Numbered from the stretch's first letter, positions 17,161 to 25,443 are shown. The stretch: DNA of 64,000 bases from Kluyvera intermedia (GCF_034424175.1 NZ_CP139986.1:2108001-2172000), one strand, 5' to 3'. A program made the numbers and translations. The notes: generated by a model from the sequence alone, not told the origin.

Positions 17161-17559
17161 ATGAACCAATACGTTAAACGCACGCAACGCGATTACCCTC
17201 TATCCTTTAAATTGGCCGTTGTCGATCAGGTCGAAAAAGGTGAAATGACTTACCGTCAGGCGCAAGACCACTACGGTATTCAAGGCAGCTCTACCGTCAT
17301 GAAGTGGCTCCGCAAGTATGGCCTACTCGACTGGCTTTCCTCCTCTCCTGTCAGAAAGTGTGGAGTTAACATGCCAAAAATGCCCCTTACTCCCGAGCAA
17401 CGAATCAAAGAACTCGAACAGCAACTCGCTGAATCACAAGTTAAAGCCCAGTTTTTTGAAGCTGTTGTGAAGGTCATGAACACGGGGTTCGGAGCCACAC
17501 TGACAAAAAAGCAGTTGGCTACGTTATCACGCAAGCACAAACGCCGGGACTCACAGTAA
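17161..17559 (+). CDS. IS3-family OrfA (DNA-binding part of transposase)
   Basis: A 132-residue protein with an N-terminal helix-turn-helix (RDYPLSFKLAVVDQVEKG to SSTVMKWLRKYG) and a leucine-zipper-like helix (LTPEQRIKELEQQLAESQ) expected in OrfA. The ATG at 17161 lies 7 bases after TGAGGA. A perfect A AAA AAG slippery heptamer at 17505-17511 is in the correct phase for -1 frameshifting into the OrfB frame, which is open from that point. Confidence 0.85.
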   Translation: MNQYVKRTQRDYPLSFKLAVVDQVEKGEMTYRQAQDHYGIQGSSTVMKWLRKYGLLDWLSSSPVRKCGVNMPKMPLTPEQRIKELEQQLAESQVKAQFFEAVVKVMNTGFGATLTKKQLATLSRKHKRRDSQ

Positions 17560-17576
17560 CGCGCGTTTGCCGGTTC

Positions 17577-18374
17577 ATGGGAATTAGCCGACAGGCGTGG
17601 TATCAGTCTCTGCAGCGTGAGCGAGGGAGAGAATTACAGGCTCAAAATATTATCGAACGGGTGATGACAATCCGGCTGCAACAGCCCCGGTTGGGTACCC
17701 GTAAATTGCATTACCTGTTGCGACAGCAGGCAGAGCCAGGGATGCATCCTGGCCGTGATCGCCTGTTCCAGATACTGCGATGCTCGCGGTTACTGGTGAT
17801 GCCTAAACGGGCCTACCATAAAACGACGAACAGTCATCATCACTTTTACCGTCATCCTAACTTATTGAAGTCAGGTGAAAATCAGGTTGTTGCTCGTCGG
17901 CCTGAACAGGTATGGGTGGCAGATATCACCTACCTGCCGCTGCATAAGGGAATGGCGTATGTCAGTCTGGTAACAGATGCCTGGTCGAGGAAAATAGTGG
18001 GATATCATGTGCATGAAAGCCTGCATACCCGGCATGTGGCCGCCGCGTTTAAAATGGCACTGTTGAGCAGACGCACGGCATCTGCTCTGATACATCACTC
18101 TGATCGGGGTATCCAGTACTGTTCAACAGAATATCAGGTGCTGCATGAACGTCACGGGGTGATCTACTCGATGACAGATGGATATGATTGTTATCAGAAT
18201 GCGCTGGCGGAGCGGATAAACGGGATATTAAAAATGGAATATCTGCTCGTTAAGCCAGAGGATATCGTGCAGGCAAGAAAGATGGTCAGGGAGTCGGTAG
18301 AAATCTACAACACACAACGACCACATCTGTCATTAAAATACAAAACGCCCGATGAAGTTCATCAGGCGTTTTAA
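17577..18374 (+). CDS. IS3-family OrfB (DDE transposase domain)
   Basis: A 265-residue rve-type integrase core if started at the ATG. It is probably made mainly as an OrfAB fusion through the A6G slippery site at 17505-17511. DDE residues are visible in VWVADITYLP (D), LIHHSDRGIQYCS (D) and DCYQNALAERINGILKMEYL (E), followed by the conserved YNTQRPHLSLKYKTPDE ending. It lies in the IS between the lyase operon and yoaB. Confidence 0.88.
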   Translation: MGISRQAWYQSLQRERGRELQAQNIIERVMTIRLQQPRLGTRKLHYLLRQQAEPGMHPGRDRLFQILRCSRLLVMPKRAYHKTTNSHHHFYRHPNLLKSGENQVVARRPEQVWVADITYLPLHKGMAYVSLVTDAWSRKIVGYHVHESLHTRHVAAAFKMALLSRRTASALIHHSDRGIQYCSTEYQVLHERHGVIYSMTDGYDCYQNALAERINGILKMEYLLVKPEDIVQARKMVRESVEIYNTQRPHLSLKYKTPDEVHQAF

Positions 18375-18409
18375 GGCTGAAAAGTGTCAACCTATATCAG
18401 GACTAGTCA

Positions 18410-18423
18410 GATACCTCAGGGCA
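18410..18423 (-). repeat. Right arm of the 14-bp inverted repeat flanking the IS element
   Basis: GATACCTCAGGGCA, exact reverse complement of 16967-16980. It runs directly into REP-like sequence. Confidence 0.6.
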
Positions 18424-18426
18424 TTT

Positions 18427-18493
18427 CCGGCGGCGCTGTGCTTGGCCGGGCTACACAATCGGGCGTAGCCTGGGCGAGGCGCTTGCGCCGCAA
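18427..18493. repeat. REP/BIME-like repeat after yoaB
   Basis: Two GC-rich inverted motifs (CGGCGGCGCTGTGCTTGGCC, then TAGCCTGGGCGAGGCGCTTG) lie downstream of yoaB. They are of the same general type as the repeats at 1562 and 59689. Confidence 0.65.
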
Positions 18494-18497
18494 ATAT

Positions 18498-18842
18498 TTA
18501 TACCGCCGCGATAATCTTAATCTCAACTTTATACCGCGGGTTCATGAGCTTCGCCTGCACCGTGCAGCGCACCGGCGCGTGACCGGCAACCACCCACGCA
18601 TCCCATGCTTTGTTCATGGCGGCGAAATCCTCTCCGTCCGGCAGAAAAATGGTGGCGTCGAGAATACGCGACTTGCTGCTGCCCTGTTTTTCCAGCACCG
18701 CATCAATCTGTGCCAGGGTATTGGCCGTTTGCTCAAACGCGTCGGCGTCCAGGTTTTCCGGTACGCCGGTGTAATACAGCGTGTTGTTATGAATCACCAC
18801 ATCAGACCAACGAGCCTCGGCATCAATACGTACAATTGTCAT
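18498..18842 (-). CDS. yoaB: RidA/YjgF-family protein YoaB
   Basis: A 114-residue cytoplasmic protein, nearly identical along its length to E. coli YoaB. RidA-family proteins hydrolyse reactive enamine/imine intermediates from PLP enzymes or act as related deaminases; YoaB's own substrate is not established. The conserved C-terminal block APVRCTVQAKLMNPRYKVEI carries the active-site region arginine. It is divergent from yoaA. In E. coli the next gene on this side is yoaC, which is missing here. Confidence 0.95.
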   Translation of the reverse strand: MTIVRIDAEARWSDVVIHNNTLYYTGVPENLDADAFEQTANTLAQIDAVLEKQGSSKSRILDATIFLPDGEDFAAMNKAWDAWVVAGHAPVRCTVQAKLMNPRYKVEIKIIAAV

Positions 18843-18969
18843 TTCATTTTCCTTTTAACATCACGTAAACGCGTTAAGACTGCCACATTGTCGGCGCGGC
18901 GTCACGACTTCGGCTGGCATAAGCGGGGTTCGCCTGACATAATCACTGGGAATTTTTCCAGGGGGTAAC

Positions 18970-20880
18970 GTGACGGACGATTTTGCAGCAGACGGCCAGC
19001 TTGCGCAGGCGATAACCGGCTTTAAACCGCGTGAACCGCAGCGACAGATGGCGCACGCCGTCACAAAGGCGATTACCGACGGTCAACCATTGGTGGTGGA
19101 AGCCGGAACGGGGACGGGGAAAACCTACGCCTACCTGGCACCTGCGCTGCGCGCGGGCAAAAAAGTGATCATCTCAACCGGCTCTAAGGCATTGCAGGAT
19201 CAGCTTTACAGCCGCGACTTGCCAACCGTCGCTAAGGCCTTAGCCTATACCGGAAAACTGGCGCTGCTCAAAGGGCGCTCGAACTATCTGTGTCTGGAAC
19301 GCCTCGAGCAACAGGCACTGGCGGGCGGCGATCTGCCGGTGCAAACCCTCAGCGACGTGATTATGCTGCGTAGCTGGGCGAACCATACAACGGATGGCGA
19401 CATCAGCACCTGTGCCAGCGTAGCGGAAGACTCCCAGGCGTGGCCGCTGGTGACCAGCACCAACGATAACTGTCTGGGCAGCGACTGCCCGCTGTATCAG
19501 GACTGTTTCGTGGTTAAAGCGCGTAAAAAGGCGATGGATTCTGACGTGGTGGTGGTCAACCATCACCTGTTCCTTGCTGATATGGTGGTTAAAGAGGGCG
19601 GATTTGGTGAACTGATCCCCGAGGCTGACGTGATGATCTTCGATGAAGCGCACCAGCTTCCGGATATTGCCAGTCAGTATTTTGGCCAGTCACTCTCCAG
19701 CCGCCAGCTTCTGGATTTGGCGAAAGACGTCACCATTGCTTACCGCACCGAAGTGAAAGATACCCAGCAGTTGCAAAAATGCGCCGACCGTCTGGCGCAG
19801 GCAACGCAAGATTTTCGCTTACAGGTCGGTGATCCGGGTTATCGCGGAAATCTGCGTGAGCTGCTGGCGGACAACAACGTCCAGCGCGCGCTGCTGCTGC
19901 TCGACGATGCGCTTGAACTTTGCTACGACGTAGCCAAACTCTCTCTGGGTCGCTCTGCGCTACTGGATGTTGCTTTCGAACGTGCCACCCTTTATCGCGC
20001 GCGTCTTAAACGTTTAAAAGAGATCAACACGCCGGGTTACAGCTACTGGTATGAATGCAACTCCCGCCACTTCACGCTGGCGCTGACGCCGCTGACGGTG
20101 GCGGATAAATTTAAAGAAGTAATGGCGGCAAAACCTGGAAGCTGGATCTTTACCTCCGCCACGCTATCGGTGAACGACGACCTTCATCACTTTACCGAAC
20201 GGCTGGGCATTGAGTCGGCAGAGTCTATGCTGCTGCCAAGCCCGTTTGACTACGAGACGCAGGCGCTATTGTGCGTCCCACGCAACCTACCGTTGCCTAA
20301 TCAGCCTGGTGCAGCGCGCCATCTAGCGGCGATGCTCCGCCCGCTGATTGAAGCCAACAACGGTCGCTGCTTTATGCTGTGCACCTCGCACGCGATGATG
20401 CGTGATCTGGCGGAACAATTCCGCGCTACCATGACGCTGCCCGTTCTGCTGCAAGGGGAAACCAGTAAAGGTCAACTGCTTCAGCAGTTTGTCAGTGCCG
20501 GTAACGCGCTGCTGGTGGCAACCAGTAGCTTCTGGGAAGGGGTCGACGTGCGCGGTGATGCGCTGTCATTAGTGATTATCGACAAGCTGCCGTTTACCTC
20601 ACCGGACGATCCGCTGCTGAAAGCGCGAATGGAAGACTGCCGCCTGCGCGGTGGCGATCCGTTCGACGATGTGCAACTGCCGGATGCGGTGATAACCCTC
20701 AAGCAGGGCGTCGGGCGTTTAATTCGTGACGTGACCGATCGCGGTGTGCTGGTCATCTGCGACAACCGTCTGGTGATGCGTCCGTATGGCGCGACGTTCC
20801 TCGCCAGCCTGCCGCCTGCGCCGCGAACGCGTGACATTCGCCGTGCAGTACGTTTCCTGGCGGTGCCATCGGCGCGGTAA
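18970..20880 (+). CDS. yoaA: DinG/XPD-family helicase YoaA
   Basis: A 636-residue superfamily 2 DNA helicase, the same length as E. coli YoaA, which works with the clamp-loader subunit HolC (chi) in replication-fork repair. Walker A is EAGTGTGKT, the DEAH box is in MIFDEAHQLPD, the iron-sulfur-cluster cysteines lie in YLCLERL and NCLGSDCPLYQDC, and the C-terminal motif is LKQGVGRLIRD. It starts at GTG 18970. It is divergent from yoaB and is followed after 67 bases by tsaB. Confidence 0.95.
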   Translation: MTDDFAADGQLAQAITGFKPREPQRQMAHAVTKAITDGQPLVVEAGTGTGKTYAYLAPALRAGKKVIISTGSKALQDQLYSRDLPTVAKALAYTGKLALLKGRSNYLCLERLEQQALAGGDLPVQTLSDVIMLRSWANHTTDGDISTCASVAEDSQAWPLVTSTNDNCLGSDCPLYQDCFVVKARKKAMDSDVVVVNHHLFLADMVVKEGGFGELIPEADVMIFDEAHQLPDIASQYFGQSLSSRQLLDLAKDVTIAYRTEVKDTQQLQKCADRLAQATQDFRLQVGDPGYRGNLRELLADNNVQRALLLLDDALELCYDVAKLSLGRSALLDVAFERATLYRARLKRLKEINTPGYSYWYECNSRHFTLALTPLTVADKFKEVMAAKPGSWIFTSATLSVNDDLHHFTERLGIESAESMLLPSPFDYETQALLCVPRNLPLPNQPGAARHLAAMLRPLIEANNGRCFMLCTSHAMMRDLAEQFRATMTLPVLLQGETSKGQLLQQFVSAGNALLVATSSFWEGVDVRGDALSLVIIDKLPFTSPDDPLLKARMEDCRLRGGDPFDDVQLPDAVITLKQGVGRLIRDVTDRGVLVICDNRLVMRPYGATFLASLPPAPRTRDIRRAVRFLAVPSAR

Positions 20881-20947
20881 TGTGTGTCGGAATGTGGTAA
20901 GATGCGCGCCATTTTATTGATCCGTAACTGCGAGAGCGCGACTAATC

Positions 20948-21643
20948 ATGCGAATTCTGGCCATCGACACTGCCACGGAAGCCTGCTCGGCTGCCCTGTG
21001 GAATGACGGTAATACCTGTGCTCATTTCGAGCTTTGTCCTCGGGAACACACCCAACGTATCCTGCCTATCGTGCAGGATATCCTCACCGAAGGCGCCGTT
21101 AGCCTGACCGACCTCGACGCGCTGGCGTTCGGCCGTGGCCCGGGCAGCTTTACCGGCGTGCGTATCGGTATCGGTATTGCGCAGGGGCTGGCTCTAGGGG
21201 CTGAACTGCCGATGATCGGCGTGTCGACCCTTGCCACCATGGCGCAAGGCGCATGGCGTAAGCAGGGCGCGACGCGCGTTCTCGCCGCCATCGACGCGCG
21301 TATGGGTGAAGTTTACTGGGCGGAATACCAGCGCGATGCGCAGGGCGTCTGGCATGGCGAAGCCACTGAAGCGGTGATGAAACCAGAAGCGGTACAGCAG
21401 CGTCTTACTGAACTGGACGGTGAGTGGGCGATGGTCGGCACCGGTTGGGCCGCGTGGCCGGATATGGCACAGGGTGCCAGCGTCACTCTGACCGATGGCG
21501 ACGTGACGTTGCCGGAAGCTGAAGATATGTTACCTATCGCCTGCCAACTGCTAGAACAAGGTAAAACGGTCGCCGTGGACAAAGCGGAACCGGTTTATTT
21601 GCGAAATGAGGTTGCGTGGAAGAAACTTCCTGGCCGTGAATGA
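20948..21643 (+). CDS. tsaB: tRNA t6A37 biosynthesis protein TsaB
   Basis: A 231-residue ASKHA-fold protein (formerly YeaZ), equal in length to E. coli TsaB. It scaffolds TsaD and TsaE in making N6-threonylcarbamoyladenosine at position 37 of ANN-decoding tRNAs, an essential function. The opening MRILAIDTATEACS and the block GRGPGSFTGVRIGIGIAQGL are diagnostic. Confidence 0.97.
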   Translation: MRILAIDTATEACSAALWNDGNTCAHFELCPREHTQRILPIVQDILTEGAVSLTDLDALAFGRGPGSFTGVRIGIGIAQGLALGAELPMIGVSTLATMAQGAWRKQGATRVLAAIDARMGEVYWAEYQRDAQGVWHGEATEAVMKPEAVQQRLTELDGEWAMVGTGWAAWPDMAQGASVTLTDGDVTLPEAEDMLPIACQLLEQGKTVAVDKAEPVYLRNEVAWKKLPGRE

Positions 21644-21688
21644 ATCTCAGTAGATAGATATAGAAATATTGAGAATAGGAGCAGCATC

Positions 21689-22270
21689 ATGGCAGGTAAA
21701 AAGCTGATTGTTCGGGGTGCTATCGCCGGTCTTATCGCGCTCGCGTTAAGCGGCTGCGTCACCGTACCGGATGCCATTCAGGGCAGCAGCCCGACCCCGC
21801 AGCAGGATCTGGTGCGCGTGATGTCCGCGCCACAGCTGTATGTGGGACAGGAATCTCGTTTTGGCGGGACGGTGGTGGGCATTGAAAACCAGCAGGGTCG
21901 CACCCGTCTGGAGATCGCTACGGTACCGCTGGACAGCGGCGCACGTCCAACGCTGGGTGAAGCCTCGCGCGGGCGAATCTTTGCCGACATCAACGGCTTC
22001 CTCGATCCGGTTGACTTCCGTGGACAGCTGGTGACGGTTGTCGGCCCGATAGTCGGGACGCTGGAAGGTAAAGTGGGTACCACGAAGTACACCTTCTTGC
22101 ACGTTCAGGCGACGGGCTATAAACGCTGGCATGTCGCCCAGCAGGTGGTGATGCCGCCGCAGCCTATCGACCCGTGGGGCTTTGGCCCTCGTCCTTGGGG
22201 TTACGGCTACGGTGGTTGGGGCTGGTATAACAGCGGCCCCGCAGAGGTCCGCAACGTCGTGATTGAATAA
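21689..22270 (+). CDS. yeaY: Slp-family outer-membrane lipoprotein YeaY
   Basis: A 193-residue lipoprotein with a signal peptide ending in the lipobox LSGC (lipidated Cys at about residue 22). The Slp-type domain follows (QESRFGGTVVGIENQQG and RGQLVTVVGPIVGT), then a C-terminal Gly/Tyr/Trp/Pro-rich tail (FGPRPWGYGYGGWGWYN). In E. coli yeaY belongs to the sigma-E envelope-stress regulon; I could not identify a sigma-E promoter here with confidence. Confidence 0.93.
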   Translation: MAGKKLIVRGAIAGLIALALSGCVTVPDAIQGSSPTPQQDLVRVMSAPQLYVGQESRFGGTVVGIENQQGRTRLEIATVPLDSGARPTLGEASRGRIFADINGFLDPVDFRGQLVTVVGPIVGTLEGKVGTTKYTFLHVQATGYKRWHVAQQVVMPPQPIDPWGFGPRPWGYGYGGWGWYNSGPAEVRNVVIE

Positions 22271-22290
22271 AATTTGTTGTTATACAGACA

Positions 22291-22323
22291 AAAAAGAAAC
22301 AGCGGCTAGCCCGCTGTTTCTTC
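22291..22323 (+). terminator. Terminator after yeaY
   Basis: A 10-bp stem GAAACAGCGG / CCGCTGTTTC (22296-22305 and 22311-22320) with a 5-base loop, preceded by an A run and followed by TTC. It lies 25 bases after the yeaY stop. Confidence 0.75.
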
Positions 22324-22385
22324 GTTGTAATGGATATAAAAAAAATAAAGAGTGACGTGCTTCGCAACCTGAATTTCGAGTATTT

Positions 22386-22414
22386 TTCAAACTGGTACGC
22401 TGAGTTAATATAAT
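22386..22414 (+). promoter_or_regulatory. fadD promoter with overlapping FadR operator
   Basis: TTCAAA (22386-22391) and a perfect TATAAT (22409-22414) are spaced by 17 bp. Between them, AACTGGTACGCTGAGTT at 22390-22406 matches the FadR operator (AACTGGT half-site and the GTT end). FadR bound here would block RNA polymerase until long-chain acyl-CoA releases it. The fadR gene is at 31751 in this window. Confidence 0.8.
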
Positions 22415-22477
22415 GTTAACGAAAGTTTATCATTTGGGGTTGTGATGACGACAAATACGTATTTTAGAGGTGATGCT

Positions 22478-24163
22478 TTGAAAAAGGTTTGGCTCAACCG
22501 TTATCCTGCTGATGTTCCGGCAGAGATCAATCCTGACCGTTATCAATCCCTGGTAGATCTGTTTGAACAGGCGAGTACGCGCTATGCGGATCAGCCTGGC
22601 TTCGTCAACATGGGCGAGGTGATGACTTTCCGTAAACTTGAAGAACGCAGCCGTGCCTTCGCTGCGTATCTCCAGCAAGGTCTCGGGTTAAAGCAGGGCG
22701 ACCGCGTCGCGTTGATGATGCCAAACCTGCTGCAATACCCGGTAGCGCTGTTCGGAATTTTGCGTGCAGGCATGATCGTTGTTAACGTCAATCCGCTGTA
22801 TACCCCCCGTGAATTAGAGCATCAGCTCAACGACAGCGGCGCGCAGGCGATTGTTATCGTGTCTAACTTTGCCCATACGCTGGAAAAAGTGGTCGAAAAG
22901 ACGTCGGTGAAGCATGTGATCCTGACCCGCATGGGCGATCAGCTTTCCACCGCCAAGGGCACGTTGGTTAACTTCGTGGTGAAGTACATCAAACGACTGG
23001 TGCCGAAATACCATCTGCCAGATGCCATCTCTTTCCGTCGTGCGCTGCATTCAGGCTATCGCTTACAGTACGTGAAACCCGTGGTCAAAGCCGATGACAT
23101 TGCCTTTCTGCAATATACCGGCGGTACCACGGGCGTTGCCAAAGGGGCGATGCTGACCCACCGCAATATGCTTGCCAACCTCGAGCAGGTAAAAGCGACC
23201 TACGGGCCGCTACTGCATGAAGGCAAAGAGGTGGTGATTACCGCGCTGCCGCTCTATCACATTTTCGCGCTGACCATGAACTGTCTGCTGTTTATCGAAC
23301 TCGGCGGCAAAAATATTCTGATAACCAACCCGCGTGATATCCCGGGGCTGGTGAAGGAGCTTGCGAAATATCCGTTTACCGCGATGACCGGGGTCAACAC
23401 CCTGTTTAATGCGCTTCTCAATAACAAAGATTTCCAGCAGCTCGATTTCTCTACCCTGCATCTTTCCGCGGGCGGCGGGATGCCGGTGAACCAGTCCGTT
23501 GCCGACCGATGGGTGAAACTGACCGGTCAGTATCTGCTTGAAGGCTATGGACTGACCGAATGCGCGCCACTGGTCAGCGTTAACCCGCATGATATCGACT
23601 ACCACAGCGGCAGCATTGGTCTGCCGGTACCGTCAACCGATGTGAAGCTGGTGGATGATGACGATAACGAAGTGCCGACCGGTGAGCCGGGTGAGCTTTG
23701 CGTCAAGGGACCGCAGGTGATGGAAGGTTACTGGCAACGCCCGGATGCCACCGATGAAATTATCAAAGATGGCTGGCTGCATACCGGTGATATTGCGGTG
23801 ATGGATGCCGAGGGTTTCTTGCGCATCGTCGATCGCAAAAAAGATATGATTTTGGTCTCCGGCTTCAACGTCTATCCTAATGAGATTGAAGACGTGGTCA
23901 TGCAGCATTCCGGTGTACTGGAAGTGGCGGCTGTAGGCGTCCCGTCTGGTAACAGCGGTGAAGCGGTGAAGATTTTTGTAGTGAAAAAAGACGCGGCGCT
24001 AACCGAAGAGGCATTGATCACTTTCTGCCGTCGCCAGCTTACCGGCTACAAAGTGCCGAAACAGGTTGAATTCCGTGAAGAATTACCGAAGTCGAATGTC
24101 GGTAAAATTTTACGTCGAGAATTACGTGACGAAGCCCGCGCCAAAGTGGACAATAAGGCATAA
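22478..24163 (+). CDS. fadD: Long-chain fatty-acyl-CoA synthetase
   Basis: A 561-residue AMP-forming ligase that activates imported long-chain fatty acids to acyl-CoA at the inner membrane for beta-oxidation. The AMP-binding motif YTGGTTGVAKGAML, the motif EGYGLTECAP and the fatty-acyl motif around DGWLHTGDIAVMDAEGFL are present. The start is set at TTG 22478, preceded by AGAGGTGA. This gives MKKVWLNRY and the exact E. coli length. Upstream ATGs at 22442 and 22445 have weaker ribosome-binding sites and no family support. It is repressed by FadR through the operator just upstream. Confidence 0.97.
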   Translation: MKKVWLNRYPADVPAEINPDRYQSLVDLFEQASTRYADQPGFVNMGEVMTFRKLEERSRAFAAYLQQGLGLKQGDRVALMMPNLLQYPVALFGILRAGMIVVNVNPLYTPRELEHQLNDSGAQAIVIVSNFAHTLEKVVEKTSVKHVILTRMGDQLSTAKGTLVNFVVKYIKRLVPKYHLPDAISFRRALHSGYRLQYVKPVVKADDIAFLQYTGGTTGVAKGAMLTHRNMLANLEQVKATYGPLLHEGKEVVITALPLYHIFALTMNCLLFIELGGKNILITNPRDIPGLVKELAKYPFTAMTGVNTLFNALLNNKDFQQLDFSTLHLSAGGGMPVNQSVADRWVKLTGQYLLEGYGLTECAPLVSVNPHDIDYHSGSIGLPVPSTDVKLVDDDDNEVPTGEPGELCVKGPQVMEGYWQRPDATDEIIKDGWLHTGDIAVMDAEGFLRIVDRKKDMILVSGFNVYPNEIEDVVMQHSGVLEVAAVGVPSGNSGEAVKIFVVKKDAALTEEALITFCRRQLTGYKVPKQVEFREELPKSNVGKILRRELRDEARAKVDNKA

Positions 24164-24184
24164 GTCACGAGTCATGATGCCCGA

Positions 24185-24209
24185 CGCCAGCTCAGCTGGC
24201 GTTTTTTTT
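24185..24209 (+). terminator. fadD terminator hairpin with U8 tract, also the rnd leader
   Basis: A 7-bp stem CGCCAGC / GCTGGCG with a 3-base loop is followed by eight T residues (24202-24209). It ends fadD and lies 23 bases upstream of the TTG start of rnd. In E. coli a hairpin plus U8 at this place sits in the rnd mRNA leader and the U8 is needed for rnd translation. Confidence 0.85.
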
Positions 24210-24232
24210 GGCGCAATATAAGAGAGTACGAT

Positions 24233-25360
24233 TTGAACTATCAGATGATCACCACCAACGACGCGCTCAGCACCCTGTGCGACGCGGTTCGTCAGACTAA
24301 CGCTGTGGCGCTGGATACCGAATTTGTCCGTACCCGTACCTACTATCCGCAGTTGGGGCTGATTCAGCTGTTTGACGGCGAGCGCACGGCGCTGATTGAT
24401 CCTCTGGGTATTACCGACTGGTCGCCGTTACAGGCGATTATGCAAGACCGAAATATCACCAAATTCCTGCACGCCGGAAGTGAAGATTTGGAAGTCTTTA
24501 TGAATACCTTCGGCTCGATGCCGCAGCCGCTTATCGATACGCAGGTACTGGCAGCCTTCTGCGGACGTCCGATGTCGTGGGGCTTTGCCGCAATGGTGGC
24601 CGAGTTTACCGGCGTTGAGCTGGATAAAAGTGAATCTCGCACCGACTGGCTGGCGCGCCCGTTAACCGCGCGTCAGTGCGAATATGCGGCGGCCGACGTC
24701 TGGTATCTGCTGCCGATTGCCCACAAATTGATGATAGAGACCGAGCAGACAGGGCGTCTCGCCTGGGCGCTGGATGAATGCCAGCTAATGCAGCAGCGTC
24801 GCCAGGAAATTGTCGACCCGAGCGATGCGTGGCGTGATATCACCAACGCCAGCCAGCTCCGTCCCCGCCAACTGGCGTGTCTGCAACTGTTGGCCGACTG
24901 GCGCTTACGCAAGGCCCGTGACCGCGATATGGCCGTCAACTTTGTGGTGCGTGAAGAACACCTCTGGAGCGTCGCACGTTATATGCCCGGGAGCCTTGGC
25001 GAACTCGATGGCCTGGGGTTGTCAGGTAGCGAAATTCGCTTCCACGGTAAAACCTTGCTGAGTCTGGTGGAGAAAGCACAGGCGCTTCCTGAAGAGGCGT
25101 TACCTGAACCGTTACTGAACCTGATGGATATGCCGGGTTATCGTAAAGCGTTTAAAGAGATTAAAGCGCTGGTGCAAGAAGTCGGGCAGGAGAGCGGCAT
25201 GAGTGCTGAAATGCTGGCCTCGCGTCGCCAGATTAATCAGCTGCTGAACTGGCACTGGCAGTTAAAACCACGCACGACCGCACCGGAAATGATTTCTGGC
25301 TGGCGCGGCGAGCTGCTGGCAGGGCGTCTGGATAAGCTGTTGGCAGAGTACCCGCGTTAA
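24233..25360 (+). CDS. rnd: Ribonuclease D
   Basis: A 375-residue 3'-5' exoribonuclease of the DEDD family that trims tRNA and other stable RNA 3' ends. The catalytic acidic residues are in ALDTEFVRTR (D28, E30), AGSEDLEVF, and the Y-x3-D motif YAAADVWYL. An HRDC domain follows (about 210-290, starting LRPRQLACLQLL). The start is TTG at 24233, as in E. coli, where the weak start codon is paired with an upstream U-rich translation element. Downstream lies the convergent min operon rather than the gene found there in E. coli. Confidence 0.96.
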   Translation: MNYQMITTNDALSTLCDAVRQTNAVALDTEFVRTRTYYPQLGLIQLFDGERTALIDPLGITDWSPLQAIMQDRNITKFLHAGSEDLEVFMNTFGSMPQPLIDTQVLAAFCGRPMSWGFAAMVAEFTGVELDKSESRTDWLARPLTARQCEYAAADVWYLLPIAHKLMIETEQTGRLAWALDECQLMQQRRQEIVDPSDAWRDITNASQLRPRQLACLQLLADWRLRKARDRDMAVNFVVREEHLWSVARYMPGSLGELDGLGLSGSEIRFHGKTLLSLVEKAQALPEEALPEPLLNLMDMPGYRKAFKEIKALVQEVGQESGMSAEMLASRRQINQLLNWHWQLKPRTTAPEMISGWRGELLAGRLDKLLAEYPR

Positions 25361-25401
25361 ATCCCCGTATCCGTTGCCTTATCAGGCCTACGGGCGGACA
25401 T

Positions 25402-25429
25402 AAAAAAGGCGCTAATATTAGCGCCTTTT
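25402..25429. terminator. Bidirectional terminator between rnd and minE
   Basis: AAAAAAGGCGCTAA / TTAGCGCCTTTTC forms a near-perfect inverted repeat with A and T runs on opposite sides, serving both convergent units. A partial REP (GCCTTATCAGGCCTAC) precedes it. Confidence 0.85.
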
Positions 25430-25443
25430 CTCTACCACTAGAC

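Larger units (their letters stand above)
17114..18402 (+). mobile_element. IS3-family insertion sequence, 1289 bp
   Basis: Imperfect 19-bp terminal inverted repeats are TCCTGAATAGCGTTGACAC at 17114-17132 and the complement of GTGTCAACCTATATCAGGA at 18384-18402, matching at 14 of 19 positions with identical outer 6 and inner 8 bases. They enclose two overlapping-phase transposase frames joined by a -1 slippery site, as in IS3-family elements. The outside trinucleotides (CCG on the left, CTA on the right) differ, so no 3-bp target duplication is visible. Both frames are intact, so the copy may be active. I cannot name the exact IS. Confidence 0.85.

Noticed and set aside
22442..22477. ATG starts for fadD upstream of the TTG
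   Set aside because: They add 11-12 residues not present in FadD, and the TTG has the better ribosome site.
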